Shown here one piece after another: positions 19,671 to 30,641 of a DNA stretch of 64,000 nucleotides. Position 1 is the stretch's first letter, and every line of letters starts with the position of its first letter. A program made the position numbers and the translations under genes. The DNA is from a bacterium (lineage in GTDB: Bacteria; Patescibacteria; JAEDAM01; Absconditabacterales; Absconditicoccaceae): positions 13,134-77,133 of the forward strand of contig JAFRZH010000031.1 of NCBI GenBank assembly GCA_017442645.1, in the 5' to 3' direction. The notes beneath the pieces were generated by a model, which had not been told where the DNA came from, made no database searches, and was given only the letters and a program-made list of their open reading frames with translations.

Positions 19671-21980
19671 ATGATAAACTTCCTTAAAATAAGTATTGTT
19701 ATTATTATGATAGGGGACTCTCTCTTATCGTTTCTTTTTGCTGTTGATGAGGAAGGTGGTCTAAATATAGATGAAAAATCTTCTTATTCTTATCTTGAAA
19801 ATGTAAATGATTCTTTTCCTCAAGAAAATAGTTCTTTTGTAGAAAACAATGAAGGAGAAGATTATTTTTTTGAGTGAAGTTTACAAGATGATAGTAATAC
19901 TATAGTTAATTCTCTTCTAGTTGAAGTTGATATGGATGAGAAAATTGAGGTGATTGAGCAGAAGGATACAAAGGAGGATACAAAGGAGGATACAAAGGAA
20001 GATACAGAGGAAAATACAGAAGAAAATGTAGAGGAAAATGTAGCAGAAGATGTAGAGAAAGATACAGAAAAAAATACAGAGGAAGACACAGAGGAAAAAA
20101 TAGACTGAAAACCTCAGGAACAAGTTCAGAAAGTGGATAGTAAAAATGAGGAAATAGATCAAAAAACAACTTTTTATTGATGATGAGATGATATTGTTGT
20201 ATCTTCAATAGCGGATAATAGCTCTGATCGTTCTCTTTTATCAAAACAAATTATATCTAAAAAATTAATTTCTAATAGGTTTGAATCCTGATATCCTCAA
20301 GAGTGAATTGTTTTTGATTTTCAATGAGGAAATATTTCTTCTACAGATTCTGGTTTTATAGTCATTGAAATTAATCAGTGTTATTCTCAAATGATAGGAA
20401 ATTTACTTCCAGAAGATCCTAGCAAGGAATGATATGCTTTTTTATGATATAGTACTTGTCAAAATTGAATATGAGAAGACTGTTTTACTTTGTGAAAGTA
20501 TGAAAACTTTTGTGATTATGATGATTTAAAAGAAGGGAATTTTATTCTTTATGCTCAATATCAGCAGTTGCCAACTTTGTTTATTCATTCAAACGGTGGA
20601 ACATATTCAGATTCTTCTTCTTTTTCTAAAATTATTGATACTGGGAGATGTTATTTTGATACTGTGCAAAATATTACTCATTCTGATCCTCAGAAAGAGG
20701 GGTATCGTTTTTTAGGATATAGTACTTGTGAAAATTATGATGGAGAAAAGTGTGTTTTTTTAGAAAGTACTGAAGATTATTGTCATAGTATTTTATTTTC
20801 AGATCCTCAAAATTTTGAAATTCATTTGTATGCCGTTTATGAACAATTTCCTATGATCTTGCTTGATGGAAATGGGGGATTGTTTCAAAATAATAAAGGG
20901 TTTGTGTATAAGATTATTGATACAAGAAATAAATATTGGTATTTAAATCCTTGAAATTTGGCTCAAGAACTGGTTCAACAGGGAAGAGATTATCCTACAA
21001 AATTTTGATATAATTTTTTACATTATAGTACTTGTAAAGATGATAATGGAGTTGACCAAAATTGTAAAACTTTGGGACTTTATGATAATATGAATACTTC
21101 AGATTTTTCTTCTTTTTTACAAGAATGATTACTTCGTTTATATGCAATTTATCAAAAAGTTTCTGATACAGAAACAGTAAATGAATATACAGTTACTTTT
21201 GATTTTGGAGATAGAACAGAGTCTTTTAATGTCCTTCATGGTGAGAAACTTTCTCCTTTAGCTATTGATAAAATTTGATATTCTTCTGAATGGTATTATC
21301 AAGGGGGAAAGTTTGATTTTGATCAAGAAATTACAGAAAATATGCTTTTAACTGCAAATTATGTCCCTGAAGAGTATCAGATTATTTATCAGGTTGATCA
21401 AGATGTTATTCATTCTAATCCTCATAGTTATACTCTTGAAGATCATATTCAATTGTGAGATGCAAAGAAAGATTGATTCTCTTTTCTTTGATGGTTTACG
21501 GAAGAGGGAGAAAAAATAGAGGTTATAGAAGGAAGTTGGAGAAAAAATCTTGTTTTGTATGCTCGTTGGGTAAAAAACGGATTTATTCTTTCTGCTCCTG
21601 ATTATTTTATTTTTGATAAAGATGAAAGTGGAAATCCTCTTAGAGTTAGTTGAACTCTTCAAAAAAGTTTTACAGAAACCTGAATCTTTTCTGTTCTCGA
21701 TTATGAAGGAAGTCCCGATTGGTATACGACTCTTGCTTTTTCTGATTTAGATTTATGAAACCAAAAAAAGGCAGAAGTTTTGATTTCTTCCGAGAATTAT
21801 CTTTTTAATGATTTTGTTAATAATGAAAATTCTTCAACTCATTTATATTCTTTTATAAGAAAGAATGATACTTCTCAGATCCAATATTCCGAATTATTAA
21901 ATATTACTCTTATGATTCCTGCGTATACTTCTTCAAAAGAATATTCTTGAGTTATTGTTTTTACTTTATACGAAGAATAA
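19671..21980 (+). CDS. Secreted surface protein with InlB B-repeats (Listeria-Bacteroides repeats), 769 aa
   Basis: Signal peptide MINFLKISIVIIMIGDSLLS with cleavage after LFA. Residues 90-150 form an acidic repeat: four near-copies of the five-residue unit EDTKE, drifting into TEENVEEN. At least five InlB B-repeat (Flg_new) modules follow, recognised by GYAFLGYSTCQ, GYRFLGYSTCE, GYNFLHYSTCK and GFSFLGWFTEEGEK, with the typical LYAVY or LYARW ends. The cysteine in GYSTC is unusual and recurs with a second cysteine in each unit, suggesting disulfide-stabilised modules. The C-terminal domain is beta-rich (LMIPAYTSSKEY) with no anchor visible. Likely an adhesin or host-contact protein; the partner is unknown. 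A terminator follows the TAA. Confidence 0.85.
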
Positions 21981-21984
21981 GTAA

Positions 21985-22010
21985 AAAAAAGACTCAAATG
22001 AGTCTTTTTT
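21985..22010. terminator. Bidirectional terminator
   Basis: AAAAAAGACTC pairs with GAGTCTTTTTT across AAAT; A and T runs on both sides serve the surface-protein gene and the convergent tig gene. Confidence 0.85.
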
Positions 22011-22015
22011 GAAAA

Positions 22016-23359
22016 TTAGTCTTCCTTTTTTGAACATTTTTTTGTTTTCTTTTCTGTTTTTTTATCTTCTTCCTCGTCTTCTTTTTTACTTTTTTTTGTT
22101 GTTTTTTTCTCAGTTTTTTCTTCCTCTTTTTCATTAGGTTCAGATTTTTTAGATTTTTTTTCTGCCACCTTTGATGGATGAAAATATTCGTAAAGTTTTT
22201 TCTCAACAATAAGATTTTCGAGATTAGAATTCCAATCAATTCCGAGGTTTAGTAAATCTGATACTTTCATAAGGATAAAAAATTTTTTTAGACTTTCTGC
22301 CGCTTTTGTCTTGATATCTTCGAAAAAGTTGTTTGCTTTATCCTTTAGTCCTTCTAAGTATTCTTTTACTTTTTCCTTTCCTCCTAATTTTTTTTCTAGG
22401 GAAGCAATTCTTGCTTTAAATTCTTCTTCAATTAATGTCTTTGGAATTTCAATTGAAAAGAATTTTTCATTCAATTTAGTAACGTAATCTTCTACTACTT
22501 TTACTAATTCTTCAGTATGTTTCTCTTCTTGCATGGTCTTTTTTATCATACTTTTTAATTCTTCTATATTTTTACATTCATTTCCAAAATATTTTTTGAT
22601 CGTTTCTTCATCGAATTCAGGAAGAATTTCTTTTTTTATATCTTTTATGATAGCTTTTAATTTGATTGTATCTTCTTTTAATTTCTTTTTTAATTCTTCA
22701 GGCAAAGAGTCACTCTTCTTTATTTCAATACTTTCATCTTTCTTTTTCCCTTTAAATGTTTTTTCCCAAAATTTTGATTCTTCAAATTCTTGTTTCCCTA
22801 GATAAATATTTCCTCCACGTGTGCTTTCTCCAGATTCATTAATACTTTCAATTTCAATCTTAGAAATTGTTCCTTCAGAGATTTCATCGGTATCTTGGTA
22901 ATCAATGTACATTCTTTTTAATCTATTTACTCCTTCTTCTACTTCTTCATCGGAAACTTCTGTTGAAATTTCTTTAATACTTTCTTTTTCCCATTTTTTA
23001 TCTTTTATCTCAACTTCAGGATAAACATCTAAATAAAGTGTTACAGTAGTTATATCTCAATCTTTTTCATCCTTAAATCCATAAGGTGATCCGATGAATT
23101 TTATCTCTTGATTTTCTTTTAATACTTTAGAAATATCATGATCTACAATATGTTCTATAATTTCTGCATCTATTTGTTCAGGAGATACTTTTTGTTCAAC
23201 TAATGCAGTTGGAATATGTCCTTTTCTGAATCCAGGAATATCTAAGTAATTTTTAAACATTTCTATTACATGTCCTCTTTCTTTTTTCTTATCTTCTTCA
23301 GAAAAACTGATGGTAACCATGTAATTGGATTGATCTCCTTTTGTAATTTTGTATGCCAT
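22016..23359 (-). CDS. tig: Trigger factor chaperone, 447 aa
   Basis: Ribosome-associated folding chaperone. The ribosome-docking signature PGFRKG lies at residues 42-47 within the N-terminal domain. The central region around 150-240, where the FKBP-type prolyl isomerase normally sits, lacks a convincing isomerase signature and may be reduced. The C-terminal helical arms (about 245-400) are typical, and a Lys/Glu-rich tail of about 50 residues follows, with two cysteine-free charged repeats and one late cysteine. Only one glycine in the N-terminal part is TGA, which splits the gene under the standard code. Start MAYKITKG is preceded by a good promoter. Stop TAG or TAA lies at the bidirectional terminator. 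Confidence 0.88.
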
Positions 23360-23394
23360 AAACGAATAAATTAAATAACTAAAATTCGATTGGT

Positions 23395-23422
23395 AGTATA
23401 AAGATATCTCTTTAAAATGCAA
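23395..23422 (-). promoter_or_regulatory. Promoter of tig
   Basis: On the reverse strand TTGCAT (23422-23417) and TATACT (23400-23395) are 16 bases apart, giving a leader of about 30 bases. Confidence 0.55.
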
Positions 23423-23459
23423 ATGCTTTTATTTTTTGACTCTATTGTTGTATAAATAT

Positions 23460-25247
23460 CTACTCTTCTCCCAAGAATCCATCACTCTGCAGATTCCACA
23501 ATTTCGCATACGTTCCATTCAAGTTCAATAATTCATTATGACTTCCTTTTTCAATAATCTTTCCTTTTTCCATCACCACAATTTTGTCCATTTTTCTAAT
23601 CGTTGAAAGTCTATGCGCAATAACGATACACGTTTTATTCTTCATCACTTCTTCCATTGCTTCTTGGATTAAAACTTCCGATTCACTATCAAGTGCTGAA
23701 GTTGCCTCGTCAAGTACGAGGATTTTTTTATTTTCCAAAATAGCTCTGGCAATTGCTACTCTTTGCCTTTCTCCTCAGGAAAGTTTAATACCTCTTTCTC
23801 CTACCAAAGTATCATACCCTTGCTCAAGTTTTGAGATAAAATCATGACATCTTGCCATTTTACAAGCGGCAATCATTTCTTCTTCAGTGGCTTTCAGATT
23901 TCCATAGCAGATATTTTCTCTGAGACTTCTGTGAAAGAGAATCACTTCTTGCGGAACGAGCGAAATCTGACTTCTCAGACTTTCTTGGGTAACTTCTGAA
24001 ATATCTTGATCATCGATCGTGATTTTCCCTTCAAAAAGATCATAAAATCTGAATAACAACTTCGTTAAGGTTGATTTCCCACTTCCTGATTGTCAAACGA
24101 GTGCAACCTTTTCTCCTGGTTTAATTCTCAAATCAAAATGTTCAAAGACTTTCACCTCATTGGAATAGCCAAACGTGAGGTCCTGAAATTCTACCTTTCC
24201 TGCTCAGACTTTTAATTTTTTTTCTGATTTATCGACGATTTCATGCGGAGTATTGAGAATTCTAAACATTTCTACACTATCTCCGTAAATCGTATTCACC
24301 GTTTGTAAAAGGCTTACAATCTCCAATCTTCGTCCAAGTGCGCGCACATAGGTATAAAACATGATAATCATTGCGGCATCAAAAATCCCCATTTCTCGGT
24401 ATTTCAAGCTCAAAAACATCACTCCAAGTACACAAATACATTCAAATCCTTCACACCACAAACGATTGATATTATGTTTCACATCTCTTTGATAATTGGC
24501 ATCACTTCGCTTTTGGAGGCTTTGCTCATAGGCTTGGACTTCTTTTTTCTGAGAATGAAAGGTCAAAACATTCATACTATTCCCTAAAATATCTGACAAA
24601 ATCCCAGAACTTTTCGACTGTAATTCATTTCTTTTGACTTCATATTTTGTTTCCGTTTTGTAACATAGATAAGCAATAAGACAGTATCCTACTGCAAAAA
24701 CAAGAAACGCGATTCCCATATAAAGATTTTTCTGGAAAGCAATGACGATAATTCCGATAAAAAAGAAGAGAAAGTTGAAGGTTTTTTGGATGGCATAGAG
24801 AAATTTATGATGAGCTTTGATTCCTTTTTTCGTTTGTGAGAAAACGGATCCACTAAAATGATTGGCAAAAAACGTGTAGGAATGATTCAAAAGATATTCA
24901 GGGATTTTATCTCGAAGATTCGTTCTGATTTCCATGGTAACTTTTCGATAAAGCCATTTGATAATCACACTAAAAATGGTCTGAATCATCAATAAAAATC
25001 CCACAAACAGAATAACCGTTCCCAATTGTTTAGCGATTTCTGAATCGAGAAGCTCCGTATTAGTTGCAATGGTTGCAATTTGACTATACACTTTTGGAAC
25101 AAGAACGGACAGAGTAGCACTAATAAGGAAAAGAAAGGTATAGATGAAAAAACGCGTCTTTTGAGGTACGGTTTCTTTTCGAAAAAATTTAAAAATCTGA
25201 AAGACTGATATGGTTTCGGTTGGTTGTTCTTTATTTTGTGTTGTCAT
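23460..25247 (-). CDS. ABC exporter, fused membrane and ATPase domains, 595 aa
   Basis: One transmembrane domain with about six helices (residues 30-310) is followed by an ATPase domain. Walker A is [10 protein letters not shown] with the first glycine TGA; the Q-loop region is [11 protein letters not shown], the signature KLSGGERQR with its first glycine TGA, Walker [14 protein letters not shown] and the H-loop AHRLST. The ATPase domain is nearly identical to that of the second exporter downstream, while the membrane domains differ, so the two probably form a heterodimer or arose by duplication with conversion of the ATPase part. Substrate unknown. Start MTTQNKEQ is chosen because it matches the partner's N terminus; an in-frame ATG at 25307 would add 20 residues. 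Confidence 0.9.
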
Positions 25248-25337
25248 TCTTCGTTTCAAATAAAAGATAAAAATTCTTATGCTGACTTTAAAAGTTCTTC
25301 TCGCCATCAGTAATGTTTTGGGAGTTCTCCAACAATA

Positions 25338-26093
25338 TTAGGTATTGGTTACTATTATTTCTCTTCAAAAGGATTCTGATTCTATAGGTTGCATTGCATA
25401 TTTTTTTATTTGTTGTCAATTTCATCGTTGTCAGTTTTTATTCAGAGGAGTTTGATAGTGGATAAAATTATGAGAATATTTTCTTGCTTTCTTATTATAA
25501 AGAGACTTTGGAGAATTCTTTGGATAATGAGAATCAACATAAGCAATTAACTGTGGATTAGTTTCTTTGATAAGTGTTCTCAATTCTTGTGAGAGTGAAT
25601 CACTATTCATTAAGCATTCTTTTCGTTGTAATCGATGATTTAATTCATGAATAATAAGTCAAAAAATTTCAGCTTTATCTCATTCTCAAGGAACACAGCC
25701 CCAATCTTGTTTCTCCTCACATCGAGTATAATTTCTCGAAATAAATAAGGTATTAGAGTATACTTCATAGCGACAACATTCGTCATCAATAATCTTTAAT
25801 TTAATAGGGAAAGTAATTCCCATATATTTTTTTATGAAGTGAAAAGCTTTTTTGATAAAAGTATCGATATTAGTTATAGCGTGTAATTTTTTGATGTCTT
25901 CTTGATGAGATAATAATAAGTTTTGAAAAGCTTCATCGGTTTCTGAGAATTGTACATTAGGAGCACGAAAAGTTCATTTAGGAATCTTGATTGATTTTGC
26001 TGAATGTTTTGGAAAATATAAAGTTCTAAAAAGAGACTCTTTTGTTGGATTGTGATAATCAGGCTTATATGAGATAATGTGAGTTTTTTCCAT
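25338..26093 (-). CDS. HExxH-motif putative metalloprotease, 251 aa
   Basis: Not assignable to a named family. The protein contains LIIHELNHRLQR (about residue 155), a zinc-binding HExxH motif followed by more charged residues, preceded by a cysteine pair (DDECCRYEVY) and ending in a basic, Asn/Gln-rich tail. No signal peptide or membrane helix is visible, so it would be cytoplasmic or exported through its neighbours. It sits between the two ABC exporter genes on the same strand with about 90 and 20 bases of spacing, which suggests a processing or immunity role linked to the transporters, as peptidases do in peptide export systems. That link is inference. Stop TAA. Confidence 0.65.
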
Positions 26094-26115
26094 AATAACA
26101 GTGTTAAATAAAATA

Positions 26116-27909
26116 TTATTCTTCTCCTAAAAATCCTCAACTTTGAAGATTCCAAAGTTTTGCATACGTTCCATTGGTATTCAAAAGTTCTTGATGACTT
26201 CCTTTTTCAATGATTTTTCCGTTTTCCATTACCACGATTTTGTCCATTTTTCTGATTGTTGAAAGTCTATGCGCGATTACGATACAGTTTTTGTTTTTCA
26301 TCACTTCTTCCATTGCTTCTTGGATTAAAACTTCTGATTCAGAATCAAGTGCTGAAGTGGCCTCGTCGAGTACGAGGATTTTTTTGTTTTCCAAAATTGC
26401 TCTGGCTATCGCAACTCTCTGTCTTTCTCCTCAGGAAAGTTTGATTCCTCTTTCTCAAACAAGCGTATCGTATCACGATTCAAGTTTCGAGATGAAATCA
26501 TGACATCTTGCCATTTTACAAGCGGCGATCATTTCTTCCTCCGTTGCTTTTGGTTTTCCATAGCAAATATTTTCTCTTAAGGATCTATGAAAGAGAATCA
26601 CCTCTTGAGGAACAAGAGAAATTTGACTTCTCAAAGATTCTTGCGTAACCTCTGAAATATCTTGATCATCGATGGTGATTTTCCCCTCAAAAAGATCATA
26701 AAATCTGAATAATAACTTCGTTAAAGTTGATTTTCCACTTCCAGACTGTCAAACAAGTGCGACTTTTTCTCCTGGTTTAATTCTCAAATCAAAATGTTCA
26801 AAGACTTTCACCTCCTTGGAATATCAAAACGTGAGGTTCTGAAATTCTACCTTTCCTGCTCAGACTTTTAAATTTTTTTCTGATTTATCAACAACTTCAT
26901 GGGGAGTGTTTAACATTTCCAGCATCGGAGTCGCATCTCCAAGGGTTTCATTCATTCCTTGAAAAAATTCTACACATTCTTCCACCGTTTCTGAAAGACT
27001 TTTAGTATACATTTCAATCAAAACGACTACTCCAAGAGAGAATACTCCCAATTCGAAAAAGTAAATCGAAATCAGTAAAATACTCACATAAAAAAGCACA
27101 TCAAGTCCATACATTCCCAATTTCATCCAAGCATACTTTTTTTGAAGATTGAGGAAAATCGTTTTGATTTCTTTGATTCGAAGGCTTAGATTTTTACTTT
27201 CTCTTTTTACGGTTGCAAAGGTGAGAACATTTTGTTGATTGGTGATGATATCGGAAAATTTTCCTTCCATTTCATTTTGTTTCTTATGCCAAATCACATC
27301 TTGCTTCTCATAATACTTTGAAACTTTAGCTACGACAAAACCATAAAGACTCGCATAAATCAATAACACAATCCCCAATCGGATACTTTTGGAACTGACA
27401 ATCACGAGCAATACAGGAACATACAAAAACAAATCCATTACATAGAAAAATAATTCATCGGTAATGAACAGATATCCATCGATGAGCATATGAACAGAGG
27501 AATTAAGCGTTCCTGAAGACGCATTCGCAAAGAATTTGTAGGAATTGTGCAAAAGATAACGCAGACACTCCGTTCCGATATCTTTACAGACAGGATATTC
27601 AAACTTGGAAAGAATAATAAACTGAATTACTCTGAGAATTAGCTTCAAAAACACTATAAAAGCATAAATTCACAGAAAAAGAAACGCACTTTCTGCTGCA
27701 GTTTCGAGGGTAAGTTCTGGATTTGAAATTGTATCCACAATTTCACTATAAAGAACGGGGGCCAATAAGTAAATACATCAAAAACAAAATGCTAATATCG
27801 CGACAAAAATCCAAAATCGTTTTTTATACGGTTTCGTCTTTTCTCGATACCATTTGAAAAGATCTTTTTTTGTAATTTTGGGGGTAGAGGGGGTAGAAGT
27901 TTGAGTCAT
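26116..27909 (-). CDS. ABC exporter, fused membrane and ATPase domains, 597 aa
   Basis: Starts [15 protein letters not shown] and has six predicted helices in the first 320 residues, with [15 protein letters not shown] as the first helix. Walker A again reads [10 protein letters not shown] with TGA glycine; the LSGGERQR signature, LDEATSALD and AHRLST follow. From the end of the membrane domain ([16 protein letters not shown]) to the C terminus (QSGGFLGEE) it is almost residue-for-residue the same as the other exporter, including long stretches of identical DNA. The membrane domain is clearly different. First gene of the group, with the HExxH gene and the other exporter downstream. Substrate unknown. 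Confidence 0.9.
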
Positions 27910-28035
27910 CGTTCCTCTTGAAAAAAGAATAAAATCAACTTCTCTCAATTATAGAGAAATATTCGCAAAAAATCAATTCTATAAAAGAATTACCATTATA
28001 GAATACGGAGAAAATTGAAATTTGTGACAGAAAAT

Positions 28036-28692
28036 TTATCAAAGTCCACCATTTTCATCAACGGGTCCTTGAGGGAGCTTGGGAGAATTTTCTTTTGGTT
28101 GTGGAGTTAAAAAATCTCGAAAATCTGGTTCCTTTGGAGGATTTTCTATTTTTTCTATTCTTTGAATTTGTTCTCTAAACGAATCTGTTTTTCGTCCTCT
28201 TATTGTGTCTGGGTGAGGATAATGAGAAGCTGAATTTGTTTCACGGTCTTGTTTGATTATCTCTAATGCACTAGAATCATGTTCAATAGCTTCTTTTAAT
28301 GCTAATTTATAGGTAATATCTTCTTCGTATCGTTTAAAAATTTTATTTCGTGTCTTTTGTATTTGAGAATTTATTTTTTCTTCAGGAATCGTAATACTGT
28401 AATTAGAGTCAGATTTTTCTTTGGTATTTTTTGAAAAACTTATCGAGTTAACGAGTTCTTTTATATAAATTTTAACTTTTGGATCGGAAAAATCAATATT
28501 AAGGGTATCGTTTTGTGCTTGTTCCTTGAGCCTTTTTTCAAATGTTTTGTAAAGTATTTCATTACTTGATTCTCACTCATGAATTGTGATAGTAAAATCT
28601 GGTGAAGAACAGGAAAGAATATGAAAAAGTAACGCTACGAATAAGCTTGTTGGTATATTCTGTTTCCTTTTTCTATATTCGATCTTTTCCAT
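28036..28692 (-). CDS. Predicted lipoprotein, 218 aa
   Basis: Not recognised. The N terminus MEKIEYRKRKQNIPTSLFVA continues into LLFHILSCSS, a lipoprotein signal with the acceptor cysteine at residue 28, after a long basic lead. The mature part is charged and helical, with a C-terminal Pro-rich segment (PPKEPDFRDFLTPQPKENS). The gene ends CTT-TGA-TAA, a UGA glycine immediately before the stop. It lies 35 bases downstream of another lipoprotein gene on the same strand; together with it and the ABC genes it forms a reverse-strand block. Confidence 0.7.
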
Positions 28693-28726
28693 GATTGTTT
28701 TTTAAAAGTACAAAAATATGACTTAT

Positions 28727-29356
28727 TTATGGATTAGATCCTGCAACTTGTTGAATTCTTCTTTTTGTTGCTTCTATCCCCTTTGTATTACGCTCTTTGT
28801 CTTCTCTTATTCTTTGTATGTTTGTTGTTGTTTCTTCTAATTCTAATTCTTTTTCTTGTAATGTCTCTTTTAAACTATCAATTTCGTATCTTTGTTGTTC
28901 CTTTTTCTTTGTCTTTTCCCCCTCCAATAACTCTTTTGTTTTATTGTCCTGGTTTAAGATTTCTATTCGAGTTTTCCATGCGTATTCTTTAATAAGCGGT
29001 TCTGGGATCTTTATAGAATCTCCTTTCTTAGATCTTTCAAATTCTTTGTATCTTGTTATTGCGGAATCATGGAGAGTAAAAAGTTTATTTGCATAGTCTC
29101 TGATTATTTCGTTTATTTTTTCTGGGCTGAGGTTGATGTTGTATCCTCTGGTTGCCATTGAGTCATTGATAATGTGTTCTATATGGGGAATTGTTGCATC
29201 TATAAATCCACTATTTCATTCTTCTATTTTGATAGTTCTATATTCCGGATTCTCTGAACATGCAGAAAGTATACTTGCTATGCATAGACTGATGATTGTA
29301 TTCATTATCATCTTGTTGTTTTGCTCATACTGATTAATTCTCGTTTCATTAGCCAT
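28727..29356 (-). CDS. Predicted lipoprotein with coiled coil, 209 aa
   Basis: Not recognised. An in-frame ATG at 29311 would start a cleaner lipoprotein signal, MIMNTIISLCIASILSACSE, with lipobox LSAC; the first ATG at 29356 adds 15 polar residues. From about residue 130 a long coiled coil follows (QRYEIDSLKETLQEKELELE), ending with RRIQQVAGSNP and TAA. A reverse-strand promoter with TTGACA lies about 55 bases upstream. It precedes the other lipoprotein gene, so they may be one transcription unit. A structural envelope role is the simplest guess. Confidence 0.7.
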
Positions 29357-29516
29357 TTTTATTTTCTTAATAAGAATAAAAAATTATTATCTATATAAAT
29401 ATTTATATTTTATTGTCAAGAGTAATTGATTAAAAAATACAAAAATTGAAAAATGCCTTGAAAAAGAGAGACAAATCATTATATGATATTTACATATTTA
29501 TTTTTTATTGCTTTAT

Positions 29517-29933
29517 ATGAAAGTGATTAAGAAACTTATTTCAAATGTTTTGATTTGTTCATGATTACTTTTTCTTTTTGCGTATTATGAATATGGTATT
29601 AAGATTTCTCTTCATGAGACTTCACTCGCACATCGAACTTTTACGACAGAGAATATTGTTTCGGTTTTGATTGTTTTTTGAATCTTATGACTTCTTTTCT
29701 GGATTATTAATTCTCCTGTAAAGAAAATTTTGAGCATCTTAACAATTCCTGTCAATGCAATTACGTTGTGATTATTTTCTTTGGTGCTTAATGTTGTTGT
29801 CTTTTATTTATTTCAATATGTTGCCAATCATTATCTTGGTTGAGTAAATGTTGAACTTGGAACAATCCTTCAGACTTTTGTTCTTTCTTTATTGATGGCA
29901 ATTGGAATTACTGTACTTAATAAAATATTTTAA
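29517..29933 (+). CDS. Small membrane protein of the phage holin 4 superfamily (YvlD-like), 138 aa
   Basis: Four hydrophobic segments are evident. The signature is around residues 60-95: INSPVKKILSILTIPVNAIT followed by LGLFSLVLNVVVFYLF, matching the LTLP-x-TLGLF-N pattern of the YvlD/holin-4 family. Glycines in the hydrophobic segments are largely TGA, so the gene is invisible under the standard code. These proteins sit in the inner membrane and their biochemical role is unsettled; some are tied to envelope stress. The next gene starts 19 bases after its TAA and is probably co-transcribed. Confidence 0.8.
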
Positions 29934-29952
29934 TTTTTGTAGATATATTTAA

Positions 29953-30561
29953 ATGAAACATTTTACAATTACGAGAGATAAGGCGGCTGAATTACTTTGA
30001 ATCTCTACAAGAACGATTGATAGATATATAAAATCTGGAAAATTATGATATAAAAAAGTAGCTAATAAGGTTTTTTTAGCTGTGGAGGAAATTGACTCAT
30101 TGAAGAAGGAATTTGAGGTACTTCATCAAGAGGTTGCTACGGAATTGGTGAATGATGGAGAAAATAACGCAATTCAAAGTACAGCAATTTCGCAGAATAA
30201 TTCTTCCGTTGCAGTTAAACCTAGTATTGATCTTGCAGCTATTGAGGACAAAATTGATAAATTTTCTTTGATTTTCGTTGAGAAAGATAAGATGATTGAT
30301 GAGAAAAATAGAGTGATTATTATGCTTCAAAAGAGAATCGCAGAATTAGAGACAAAAATTCAATCTATGATTGCTTTGCCAGATTATACGAAGGAAAAAC
30401 AGGAAGCCTTAGAAGAAAAGAGAGCTTTAGAAGAAAAACTTGAAATTTTAAGAGGAAGACTAAAAGAAGAGTGAGTTAGAACTTATGTTCTTATGTGATT
30501 TGCTTTAGTTTTGCTTGCAATTACGATTTTCTTATTTATTAAGTATAATAGTGTGAATTAA
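29953..30561 (+). CDS. HTH-domain protein with coiled coil and C-terminal membrane anchor, 202 aa
   Basis: Residues 1-45 look like an excisionase/MerR-type helix-turn-helix (TITRDKAAELLGISTRTIDR, then YIKSGKLGYKKVANKVFLA), with TGA glycines at the turn. A linker follows, then a coiled coil (about 85-165, IIMLQKRIAELETKIQ). The last 25 residues (YVLMGFALVLLAITIFLFIK) form one membrane helix. A DNA-binding domain tethered to the membrane by its tail is uncommon; it could link chromosome or plasmid sites, or envelope sensing, to the membrane. The target site is unknown. Stop TAA is followed by a strong terminator. Confidence 0.75.
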
Positions 30562-30569
30562 TGAATTAA

Positions 30570-30598
30570 AAAAGTAAGGTTGATCCCTTACTTTTTTT
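30570..30598 (+). terminator. Rho-independent terminator
   Basis: GTAAGG (30574-30579) pairs with CCTTAC (30586-30591) across TTGATC, followed by seven T. Confidence 0.85.
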
Positions 30599-30641
30599 GG
30601 AGTTTTTTTTAGTAATTTCTTTTGCATTGTTTATGAGGATA

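Noticed and set aside
19862..20244. Hydrophobic reverse-strand frames over the acidic repeat
   Set aside because: Antisense shadow of the tandem EDTKE repeat; no initiation site and no conserved features.
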